Shown one piece after another: positions 1 to 5,301 of a DNA stretch of 8,513 nucleotides; within the stretch, counting starts at the first letter, position 1, and each line of letters starts with the position of its first letter. The stretch spans positions 1 to 8,513 of the forward strand of contig CAIVEA010000036.1 of assembly GCA_903904765.1 (NCBI GenBank), given 5' to 3'. Position numbers and translations under genes: made by a program. The DNA is from an uncultured Chloroflexota bacterium (GTDB taxonomy: Bacteria > Chloroflexota > Anaerolineae > Aggregatilineales > Phototrophicaceae). The notes beneath the pieces were generated by a model that had not been told where the DNA came from, searched no databases, and worked only from the letters and a program-made list of their open reading frames with translations.

Positions 1-198
1 AAAATCATCGCCGCAATTGTGGGCGATGTGGAAGCGAAAGTCATCGCTACATTGTTCTACTTCACTATTCTTGTCCCATTTGGGTTATTGTCACGTCTCA
101 CATCGGATCCACTTACTCGTAAGGCTGATGCGACCCAAGCATGGCTGTCGCGCCCTCCGATCCAGAATGATCTGGACTCTGCGAAACGACAAGGCTAA
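1..198 (+). CDS. SxtJ-family-like small membrane protein, C-terminal part (5' end outside window)
   Basis: An open frame runs from base 1 to a TAA at 196-198, giving the last 65 residues of a protein that begins upstream. The fragment has one clear membrane helix (about residues 13-32, including VIATLFYFTILVPFGLLSRL), then a short polar tail with DPL at 36-38, Trp48 and a basic end. A helix ending in a Pro-Gly-Leu-Leu-Arg-like turn followed by a DPL and Trp tail resembles SxtJ-family membrane proteins, which are known beside O-carbamoyltransferases. The stop lies 5 bases before the carbamoyltransferase ATG, and an AAGG (191-194) inside the last codons can serve as that gene's ribosome site, so the two are probably co-transcribed and translationally coupled. 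The role is unknown; membrane anchoring or partnering of the transferase is inference. The family call rests on remembered pattern and context, and the missing N-terminal part would settle it. Confidence 0.6.
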   Translation, partial: KIIAAIVGDVEAKVIATLFYFTILVPFGLLSRLTSDPLTRKADATQAWLSRPPIQNDLDSAKRQG

Positions 199-203
199 CC
201 GAT

Positions 204-1997
204 ATGTATATCCTCGGTATTTCCTGCTTTTATCACGATTCAGCGGTGGCGTTGCTGCAAGACGGCAAGTTGGTGGCCGCTGCAATGGAAGAACGATTCA
301 GTCGCAAGAAGCATGACAATGGCTTTCCCAAAAAGGCGATTGAATATTGCTTGAAACAGGCTGGCATTAAGGGCGAAGACCTCGAATACGTGGTCTTTTA
401 CGAGAAACCGCTGGTGAAGTTTGAGCGTATTGTGCTTTCCACGTTGAGCACGTTCCCTAAATCGGCGGATGTGTGGCGCGATGCGATGGTAAACTGGCTG
501 AAAGAGAAGCTATGGGTGAAGAATATCATCCAGAGCGAAGTGGGCGTTCGGTATGATCGTGTGCTGTTTTGCGATCATCATATGAGCCATGCGGCCAGCG
601 CATTCTTTTGCAGCCCGTTCCGGGATGCGGCGGTACTCACCGTAGACGGCGTAGGCGAGTGGACAAGCACGACTCTGGGACAAGCGACTAGCCGATGGGA
701 AGGCGATAGCGCTGGGCAGAACAACATTGAACTGTTCCAAGAGCAGCGTTTCCCACATTCGATTGGTTTGTTGTACTCGGCTTTCACTGCCTATCTAGGT
801 TTCCGCGTGAATAATGGCGAGTATAAAGTGATGGGGATGGCTCCCTATGGAGAACCCCGTTATGTAGATAAGGTGAATAAGCTGTTCACCCAGAATCCGG
901 GCGATGGTAGCTTCCACATGAATATGGACTACTTCAGCTATCACTACTCCACCGAAAACAGTTATAACCAGCGTTTTGTGGATTTGTTCGGTGTTCCCCG
1001 CCATCCTGAAGGGGATTTTTTCACGAAGGTAACGAATCCTGAACGGGCGGCTGAGAAGGCTGCTATGAATGAGAATCAGCGATTTGCTGATATTGCGGCC
1101 AGCATTCAGCGGGTGACGGAAGATGCGCTTATTAACATCTGCAACTATCTGCACCAGAAAACTGGGCAGAAAAAGCTGGTGATGGCGGGTGGTGTGGCGC
1201 TGAATACCAAAGCAAACTATCGCTTGCTCAAGGAAACTTCATTTGATGAGATTTACATCCAGCCCGCAGCTGGTGATGATGGCGGCGCTCTAGGTGCAGC
1301 ATTGTGGGCGTACCACATGGTGCTGGGCAAACCGCGTGGGTGGGTGATGCCGCATGCGTACTGGGGTGAGTCGTACACGGATGCGGAATGCAAGGCATTT
1401 CTCGATAGCAAGGGTGTACGCTACGAGTCGTATGACTCGGATGACAGCAAGCTGATGGATGCAGTGGCTGAAGGTTTGACTCGAAAAAAGGTGGTCGGGT
1501 TCTTCCAAGGGCGGTTCGAGTGGGGGCCGCGTGCGCTAGGTAACCGTAGCATTCTGGCTGATCCGCGTACCGAGGAAATGAAGGAAGTCGTCAATACCAA
1601 AATCAAGTTCCGCGAACCGTTCCGTCCGTTCGCGCCGGTGATTTTGCGTGATCGGGCGAAGGAGTACTTCGACTACGAAGGTGTGCAGGAGCATGAAGCG
1701 CCGCGCTATATGCTGATGGTTGCACCGATCAAGGCTGATAAACAGGATCAGTTGCAGGCGGTTTGCCATCAAGGGACGGGGCGTTTGCAGACTATCGAAC
1801 GCGAGACAAATCCGCGTTATTACGGCGTGATTGAGCGTTTCGGACAGATTACCGGTGTTCCAGTGGTGCTGAACACGTCGTTCAACCTGCGCGGTGAACC
1901 GATTGTGTCGTCGCCCAAAGATGCGTGGAATACTTTCCAGAACAGCGATATTGACTATCTTGTTCTGAACAGTTTCTTGGTTCGTAAGGACAAGTGA
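204..1997 (+). CDS. NodU/CmcH/TobZ-family O-carbamoyltransferase (SxtI-like)
   Basis: This 597-residue protein is full length for the family. Such enzymes make carbamoyl-AMP from carbamoyl phosphate and ATP in a C-terminal YrdC-like domain, then pass the carbamoyl group to a hydroxyl of a sugar, antibiotic or other metabolite in an N-terminal Kae1-like domain. The start MYILGISCFYHDSA is the family's usual N-terminus. HHMSH gives His125 and His129 and VDG gives Asp148, with the same spacing as the iron ligands His114, His118 and Asp137 of TobZ; the fourth ligand is probably Asp358 or Asp359 in GDDGGALGAAL. NNGEYKVMGMAPYGEP (203-218) and MAGGVALN (327-334) are typical. The C-terminal domain shows EWGPRALGNRSILADPR (439-455), FRPFAPV (473-479) and GVPVVLNTSFNLRGEP (551-566). 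One oddity: the usual H-V-D-G-T-x-R stretch reads HQGTGR (522-527), one residue shorter and without the Asp. The substrate cannot be read from the sequence. Confidence 0.95.
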   Translation: MYILGISCFYHDSAVALLQDGKLVAAAMEERFSRKKHDNGFPKKAIEYCLKQAGIKGEDLEYVVFYEKPLVKFERIVLSTLSTFPKSADVWRDAMVNWLKEKLWVKNIIQSEVGVRYDRVLFCDHHMSHAASAFFCSPFRDAAVLTVDGVGEWTSTTLGQATSRWEGDSAGQNNIELFQEQRFPHSIGLLYSAFTAYLGFRVNNGEYKVMGMAPYGEPRYVDKVNKLFTQNPGDGSFHMNMDYFSYHYSTENSYNQRFVDLFGVPRHPEGDFFTKVTNPERAAEKAAMNENQRFADIAASIQRVTEDALINICNYLHQKTGQKKLVMAGGVALNTKANYRLLKETSFDEIYIQPAAGDDGGALGAALWAYHMVLGKPRGWVMPHAYWGESYTDAECKAFLDSKGVRYESYDSDDSKLMDAVAEGLTRKKVVGFFQGRFEWGPRALGNRSILADPRTEEMKEVVNTKIKFREPFRPFAPVILRDRAKEYFDYEGVQEHEAPRYMLMVAPIKADKQDQLQAVCHQGTGRLQTIERETNPRYYGVIERFGQITGVPVVLNTSFNLRGEPIVSSPKDAWNTFQNSDIDYLVLNSFLVRKDK

Positions 1998-2007
1998 GGA
2001 GAGAACG

Positions 2008-2178
2008 ATGCGTGATATTATTGCCCGCATGGGCATTCTGGGCGAACTGCTTCAATTCCTGTGGAGACGCAAGCTGTACTGGCTGATTCCGATGTTCATC
2101 GCGCTGATTATCTTCGCGGTGATTATCGTGCTGGGGAGCAATCCGGCTACGCAACCGTTCATCTATACATTGTTTTAG
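2008..2178 (+). CDS. DUF5989/SxtK-like small membrane protein
   Basis: The gene encodes 56 residues, ATG at 2008 and TAG at 2176-2178. A good ribosome site (GAGGAGAG, 1996-2003) overlaps the end of the carbamoyltransferase and sits 10 bases after its stop, so the pair should be co-translated. The layout is a short amphipathic N-terminus ending in FLWRRKLYWLIP (17-28), one membrane helix (about 24-43), and a short tail ending PFIYTLF. A basic W-R-R-K patch before the helix and an F-I-Y-T-L-F end are hallmarks of the tiny DUF5989/SxtK proteins found next to O-carbamoyltransferases; SxtK of saxitoxin clusters is similar in size. By the positive-inside rule the N-terminus should be cytoplasmic. 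The function is unknown; a role in tethering or assisting the transferase at the membrane is inference from gene linkage. Confidence 0.8.
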   Translation: MRDIIARMGILGELLQFLWRRKLYWLIPMFIALIIFAVIIVLGSNPATQPFIYTLF

Positions 2179-2243
2179 AGCGCCACTGGACACGAGTGAA
2201 AACCGCCGCGCCCTGAGCTATCGAGAGTGAGTAGCAAACCGTT

Positions 2244-2594
2244 ATGGAAACACGCCTGCTGGTTACACTAGTCATCATTGTGGTGTTCGCTATTGTTTCG
2301 GCTGTGCCTGTCAGCAAAGCCTCGCAGAGGCGAGATAAGATTTATGGTGGAACACCTGCCAAACTGTTTCACTTTCTCGGTGTACTGGCGTACCTCGTTG
2401 TGTTGCCTTCGGCGCTGGTAGGCAGTATTGTGCTGGGTGCGTGGGAGTTTGGTATCCCCGCTGCGGTGTCGGCGCTGTTGACCGGGATTGTGTTCCTGTT
2501 GCTGTACGCGGTATTTGAACTGCCTGCCCGCGCTAAACTGCCGAAAGAAGATCGTGGTTGGACGGAGCATGATGCCCGTACATCCGGCCTATGA
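2244..2594 (+). CDS. Unrecognised three-helix membrane protein
   Basis: A 116-residue hydrophobic protein that I do not recognise. Three membrane helices are visible: about 4-23, 42-64 and 70-92. The first is followed by a basic loop, SKASQRRDKIYGG (24-36), which suggests an extracytoplasmic N-terminus and a cytoplasmic loop; the third is followed by a charged cytoplasmic-type tail, PARAKLPKEDRGWTEHD. There is no signal-peptide cleavage pattern and no known enzymatic motif. The ribosome site is poor: the nearest purine-rich stretch is GAGAGTGAG, about 14 bases upstream, and no better in-frame start is seen. It lies 65 bases after the DUF5989-like gene on the same strand with no terminator between them, so read-through from the carbamoylation locus is plausible. 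The membrane-type reading frame and position make a real gene likely; the function is open. Confidence 0.75.
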   Translation: METRLLVTLVIIVVFAIVSAVPVSKASQRRDKIYGGTPAKLFHFLGVLAYLVVLPSALVGSIVLGAWEFGIPAAVSALLTGIVFLLLYAVFELPARAKLPKEDRGWTEHDARTSGL

Positions 2595-2606
2595 TTGATC
2601 GCTGGA

Positions 2607-2640
2607 TCAGCGAAGAAGTCTACACAGACTCCTTCGCTGA
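2607..2640. terminator. Hairpin between convergent genes (terminator-like, no U-tract)
   Basis: TCAGCGAAGAAGTCT (2607-2621) pairs with AGACTCCTTCGCTGA (2626-2640) across the four-base loop ACAC: 14 of 15 pairs match. It sits between the membrane-protein gene ending at 2594 and the NADH dehydrogenase gene, whose stop on the other strand is at 2646, where a shared bidirectional terminator is expected. No T-run follows on either strand, so it may act as a 3'-end stabiliser or a weak terminator rather than a classical intrinsic one. Confidence 0.5.
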
Positions 2641-2645
2641 CACTG

Positions 2646-3932
2646 TTAGTCCTTGTGAGAAGTGCTGCGTGGTTGGGATTGATCTAGAATAATCCGTACA
2701 GACCGATCATAGGTGAAGTAGTTCCACACCCAGTTAACAAACACACTCATCCGGTTACGGAAGCCTAGTAACCAGATGAGATGTAATACCAACCACGCCA
2801 CCCAAGCGAGATAACCCCTCATCATGACACGGTTGTAAATCCATGCCACAGCGCGACTGCGGCCAATGGTTGCCATAATTCCCCTATCATGATAGCGAAA
2901 AGCCTGCTGAGGCTGACCTGAATAATGCGCGAGGAGATTTTGCGCCACACATACGCCTTGCTGCTTGGCGACAGGGATGAGCATGGGATACGGTGAGCCT
3001 GTGGGGTCGAGAAGATGTGCGATGTCGCCGATGGCGTAGACGTGATCGAGTCCCACAACCTGCATTTGCGGACTTACGGGGACGCGACCTGCGCGTTCAA
3101 GTGGGACGTTGAGCATTTCGGCTAATGGGGAGGCTTTGACACCCGCAGCCCAAACTAAGGTATGCGAGGGGATTTCTCGACCATCACTGAGGTGGATAAG
3201 GCACTCATCTATCGAACATACCTGTACGCCGAGAATCACTTCTACGCCCAACGATTGAAGTTGCTGGAGCGCGGAAGACTGTAATGGTTGAGGGAATGGG
3301 TCGAGCAGGTGATCTTGTGCTTCGACCAGTATGACACGCGGCCCGTTCACTTGCGGGCGGACATATTCTTCTTTGAGAACGTACTGGTAGAGTTCGAGTA
3401 AAGCGCCAGCAGTTTCAAGACCTGTGGGACCGCCACCTACGACGACCAAGGTAATGAGCGCATCACGCGCAGCGGGGTCGGTTTCCCATGCGGCGCGTTC
3501 AAAGAGCTTGAGGATGTGATTGCGTAAGGTGACAGCATCCTTGAGTGTTTTGAGTCCAAAGCCGTGCGCTTGCAGGCTGTGATTGCCAAAATAGTTGGTG
3601 ATGCTGCCTGAAGCCATAATGAGATCATCGTAGGCGATCTGATGGAAACCGCTTTCGGTATTCACCTGCACCTGCTGCTTCGATGTATCAATGTCTGTGA
3701 CTTCACCAAACAGGAAACGGATATTCCGAGCACCTTTGAAAATGCTGCGTACCGGATAGGCGATGCCACTAGGATCGAGGCCACAGGTGGCAACTTGATA
3801 GAGCAGGGGGCTGAAGGTGTGGAAGTTGTGGCGATCAATCAGTGTGACATCAACTGGCTGGTTGGCGAGTTGTCGAGCAGCATATAAGCCGCCGAATCCT
3901 GCGCCGATGATGACGATATGTGGTTGGCCCAT
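2646..3932 (-). CDS. ndh: Type II NADH:quinone dehydrogenase (NDH-2)
   Basis: A 428-residue FAD enzyme that oxidises NADH and reduces membrane quinone without pumping protons. Numbered from the ATG at 3932, the FAD-binding fold is IVIIGAGFGGLYAARQLA (6-23, Gly10/12/15) with the acidic strand end at TLIDR. The NADH-binding fold is VVVGGGPTGLETAGALLE (163-180). The second FAD motif is YAIGD (299-303), and PVAKQQG (320-326) is the quinone-site signature. The C-terminus has the family's membrane-binding part: a hydrophobic stretch at about 375-390 followed by GFRNRMSVFVNWVWNYFTYDR. The frame extends five codons further to a TTG at 3947, but that TTG abuts a GAGG ribosome site placed 9 bases before the ATG, so the ATG is the start. 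It is transcribed alone, divergent from the SIS gene and convergent with the carbamoylation locus. The homologous flavoprotein family also includes sulfide:quinone reductases, but the AxxQQG signature and the C-terminal anchor favour NDH-2. Confidence 0.93.
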   Translation of the reverse strand: MGQPHIVIIGAGFGGLYAARQLANQPVDVTLIDRHNFHTFSPLLYQVATCGLDPSGIAYPVRSIFKGARNIRFLFGEVTDIDTSKQQVQVNTESGFHQIAYDDLIMASGSITNYFGNHSLQAHGFGLKTLKDAVTLRNHILKLFERAAWETDPAARDALITLVVVGGGPTGLETAGALLELYQYVLKEEYVRPQVNGPRVILVEAQDHLLDPFPQPLQSSALQQLQSLGVEVILGVQVCSIDECLIHLSDGREIPSHTLVWAAGVKASPLAEMLNVPLERAGRVPVSPQMQVVGLDHVYAIGDIAHLLDPTGSPYPMLIPVAKQQGVCVAQNLLAHYSGQPQQAFRYHDRGIMATIGRSRAVAWIYNRVMMRGYLAWVAWLVLHLIWLLGFRNRMSVFVNWVWNYFTYDRSVRIILDQSQPRSTSHKD

Positions 3933-3941
3933 GTCCCCAAT

Positions 3942-3945
3942 CCTC
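3942..3945 (-). promoter_or_regulatory. Shine-Dalgarno site fixing the NDH-2 start
   Basis: On the minus strand GAGG lies 9 bases before the ATG at 3932. It directly follows the first base of, and overlaps, the alternative TTG start region at 3947, which has no ribosome site of its own. This decides for the shorter protein beginning MGQPHIVIIGAG. Confidence 0.7.
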
Positions 3946-3970
3946 AATTGTGTATTTGCCTAACACATTC

Positions 3971-4001
3971 ATTGTAATTGATATTGTGAAATACGGAACA
4001 A
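3971..4001 (-). promoter_or_regulatory. Possible promoter of the NDH-2 gene
   Basis: Read on the minus strand, TTGTTC (4001-3996) and TACAAT (3976-3971) could be -35 and -10 boxes, the latter matching the sigma70 consensus at five of six positions. The 19-base spacer is longer than ideal. Transcription would begin near 3963, leaving a leader of about 30 bases. The -35 candidate lies inside the palindrome at 3996-4013, so a protein bound there would block it. This is a pattern match only. Confidence 0.3.
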
Positions 4002-4013
4002 GTAATCTTGTTC
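3996..4013. repeat. Perfect 7-bp inverted repeat, operator-like
   Basis: GAACAAG (3996-4002) and CTTGTTC (4007-4013) are exact reverse complements separated by TAAT, giving an 18-bp interrupted palindrome in the region shared by the divergent NDH-2 and SIS genes. The size and symmetry fit a dimeric repressor or activator site; as RNA it would be a weak hairpin with no T-run, so it is unlikely to be a terminator. The binding protein is unknown. Confidence 0.45.
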
Positions 4014-4024
4014 GGGCTGATTCC

Positions 4025-4053
4025 TTGCCTGCGCTGCGGTGGGATGTTAGGCT
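4025..4053 (+). promoter_or_regulatory. Possible promoter of the SIS-domain gene
   Basis: TTGCCT (4025-4030) and TAGGCT (4048-4053) are separated by an ideal 17 bases but match the sigma70 boxes at only four and three of six positions. Transcription would start near 4060, just before the ribosome site of the gene at 4080, which would exclude the upstream ATG at 4056 as the start. The support is weak apart from spacing and position. Confidence 0.3.
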
Positions 4054-4067
4054 AAATGTGCAATATC

Positions 4068-4075
4068 AAGGGGGA
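4068..4075 (+). promoter_or_regulatory. Shine-Dalgarno site fixing the SIS gene start
   Basis: AAGGGGGA ends four bases before the ATG at 4080. An in-frame ATG at 4056 lies upstream but has no purine-rich site before it, so the ATG at 4080 is taken as the start. Confidence 0.75.
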
Positions 4076-4079
4076 AACG

Positions 4080-4820
4080 ATGACATCAATAGCTGGTGCA
4101 ACCGCTTATATGACTACGGTAATTGAACGTTTGACCCACATAGCGGAAAGTCAGGCGGAGGCGATTGATCGCGCTGCGGGAGCGGTGGCGCGGACGATCA
4201 TGAATGATGGGATGGTGTATATCCTTGGAACGGGGCATTCGCACATGCTGGCGGAGGAGGGGCATTACCGGGCAGGGGGGCTGGCAGCAGTGTGCCCGAT
4301 TTTGATCGGGGCGCTGATGCTGCACGAAAATTCGATTGCCAGCGGGACGTTTGAACGGGTGAGTGGCCTTGCCCCAGCTATTTTTCAGCGATACGGGATT
4401 ACTTCGCGGGATATGTTGTTCGTATTTTCAAATAGTGGGGTGAATGCCGTTCCGGTTGAAGCGGCGCAGTATGCGCGTTCGTGCGGGCTGACGGTTGTGG
4501 CAGTGTCTTCGGTGGCGTATGCTGCACAGCTTCCGGTGGGGGAGGCAGGCGTTAAGTTAGCAGACGCGGCAGATATTGCGCTGGATAATGGAGGTGTGCC
4601 GGGGGATGCACTTGTTGCGATTGGTGGTGGGTTGCACATGGGGCCGCTTTCGACTATTGGCGGCGCGTTTTTGCTGAATGCGATACTGGTGGAATCTGCA
4701 CAACGAATGCTTGCGCATAGTCATCAACCACCCGTTATCATCAGTGCCAACATGCCCAATTCAACACAACAAAACGCACCTCTACTAACGCACTATAAAC
4801 CACGCAACCCGCACTTATAA
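4080..4820 (+). CDS. SIS-domain phosphosugar-binding protein (UPF0309/COG4821 type)
   Basis: A 246-residue soluble protein with a single SIS (sugar isomerase) fold, the usual size for the UPF0309 group. SIS domains bind phosphosugars and serve in isomerases, the MurQ etherase and regulators; the substrate of this group is not settled. Numbered from the ATG at 4080, an N-terminal helical segment (about 3-40) leads to YILGTGHSHMLAEEGHYRAGG (47-67), the family signature with its Gly-Thr-Gly-His-Ser-His loop. FERV follows at 91-94, then VFSNSGVNAVPVE (115-127), the Ser/Asn phosphate-binding loop, then VKLADAADIALDNGGVPGDA (158-177) and a C-terminal PPVIISAN...HYKPR...HL tail typical of the group. 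No sugar transporter, kinase or deacetylase gene lies next to it, so a role in amino-sugar or cell-wall recycling is only a guess. The last 100 bases switch from G-rich to C-rich, G-poor sequence. Confidence 0.88.
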   Translation: MTSIAGATAYMTTVIERLTHIAESQAEAIDRAAGAVARTIMNDGMVYILGTGHSHMLAEEGHYRAGGLAAVCPILIGALMLHENSIASGTFERVSGLAPAIFQRYGITSRDMLFVFSNSGVNAVPVEAAQYARSCGLTVVAVSSVAYAAQLPVGEAGVKLADAADIALDNGGVPGDALVAIGGGLHMGPLSTIGGAFLLNAILVESAQRMLAHSHQPPVIISANMPNSTQQNAPLLTHYKPRNPHL

Positions 4821-4840
4821 GGGATAATTTACATTGCCAA

Positions 4841-4868
4841 TTGCCACTTCAGCGCACAATGCTATAAT
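4841..4868 (+). promoter_or_regulatory. Sigma70-like promoter of the yajC-secD-secF operon
   Basis: TTGCCA (4841-4846, five of six consensus bases) and a perfect TATAAT (4863-4868) are 16 bases apart. Transcription should start near 4875, leaving a leader of about 28 bases before the yajC ATG at 4903. A second TTGCCA at 4834-4839 is a tandem copy of the first but lies 23 bases from the -10 box, too far to serve with it. This is the best promoter in the window. Confidence 0.8.
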
Positions 4869-4902
4869 TTCGCAGGCTTACCAAAAAATAAGAGAGACTC
4901 GA

Positions 4903-5235
4903 ATGGAATTTGCATTGTTGGCGCTCGTAGTGCTCCTCGGGCTAGGTGCATACTGGGCGATGGTGTTGTTTCCAAAACAACGGGACTTCACTAAACGACA
5001 ACGATATGTACGTTCCCTTGCGGAAGGTGATGAGGTTGTCACCTATGGCGGGATTGTGGGTAAAGTGTTACAAATCGAGTCTGAGAAGGGGTTAGCGCAC
5101 GTCGAGATTGCGCCGGGAGTAGTAGTACGGCTTATCACGGCGGCCCTGATGCAGCCCTATGATCCAGAGGAGTTTGCTAAGGCGGCTCTGATAGGGCAGG
5201 TTGATGAAGGCGAGACTTCGACACCCGCCCAATGA
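4903..5235 (+). CDS. yajC: Preprotein translocase subunit YajC
   Basis: A 110-residue one-pass membrane protein that joins SecD and SecF in the accessory complex of the SecYEG export channel. An N-terminal membrane helix (about 3-22) is followed by FPKQRDFTKRQRYVRSLAEG, the usual basic K/R-Q-rich linker, then GDEVVTYGGIVGKVLQIE (42-59), the family's diagnostic beta motif, and an acidic, degenerate tail ending TSTPAQ. The ATG at 4903 is chosen because the helix begins directly after it, AGAGAGA (4891-4897) can act as a modest ribosome site, and a promoter lies just upstream. A longer in-frame start at TTG 4834 would lie upstream of that promoter's start point. The gene is first in a yajC-secD-secF order, the standard arrangement. 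Confidence 0.95.
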   Translation: MEFALLALVVLLGLGAYWAMVLFPKQRDFTKRQRYVRSLAEGDEVVTYGGIVGKVLQIESEKGLAHVEIAPGVVVRLITAALMQPYDPEEFAKAALIGQVDEGETSTPAQ

Positions 5236-5247
5236 AATATCGTTTAG

Positions 5248-5279
5248 AAAGCGGAATGGAATTGAAACCATTCCGCTTT
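5248..5279 (+). terminator. Stable hairpin between yajC and secD (possible attenuator)
   Basis: AAAGCGGAATGG (5248-5259) pairs perfectly over 12 bases with CCATTCCGCTTT (5268-5279) across the loop AATTGAAA. The right arm ends in CTTT followed by GTTGTTG, an interrupted and weak T-tract, so it is terminator-like but probably leaky. It begins 12 bases after the yajC stop and ends 22 bases before the secD ATG. It could lower secDF transcription relative to yajC, protect the yajC 3' end, or mark a processing site. Confidence 0.6.
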
Positions 5280-5301
5280 GTTGTTGATCGAAAGGGAAAC
5301 T

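Noticed and set aside
17..316. Plus-strand open frame overlapping the start of the carbamoyltransferase
   Set aside because: It overlaps the clear SxtJ-like tail in another frame and the strongly conserved start of the carbamoyltransferase; its product shows no family features.
795..1154. 119-codon minus-strand frame inside the carbamoyltransferase gene
   Set aside because: It lies opposite conserved Kae1-like domain codons and has no ribosome site or recognisable domain; an antisense shadow.
1536..2036. 166-codon minus-strand frame over the carbamoyltransferase 3' end
   Set aside because: It is fully opposite the YrdC-like domain and its product is a low-quality Arg/His-rich string with no motif.
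3945..3947. TTG start giving a five-residue longer NDH-2
   Set aside because: It abuts the GAGG ribosome site that serves the ATG at 3932, and NDH-2 proteins normally begin just before the FAD motif.
4056..4058. Upstream ATG for the SIS gene
   Set aside because: It has no ribosome site, whereas the ATG at 4080 is preceded by AAGGGGGA at correct spacing.
4834..4836. TTG start giving a 23-residue longer YajC
   Set aside because: It lies upstream of the promoter's likely start point, and the added residues precede the normal N-terminal membrane helix.
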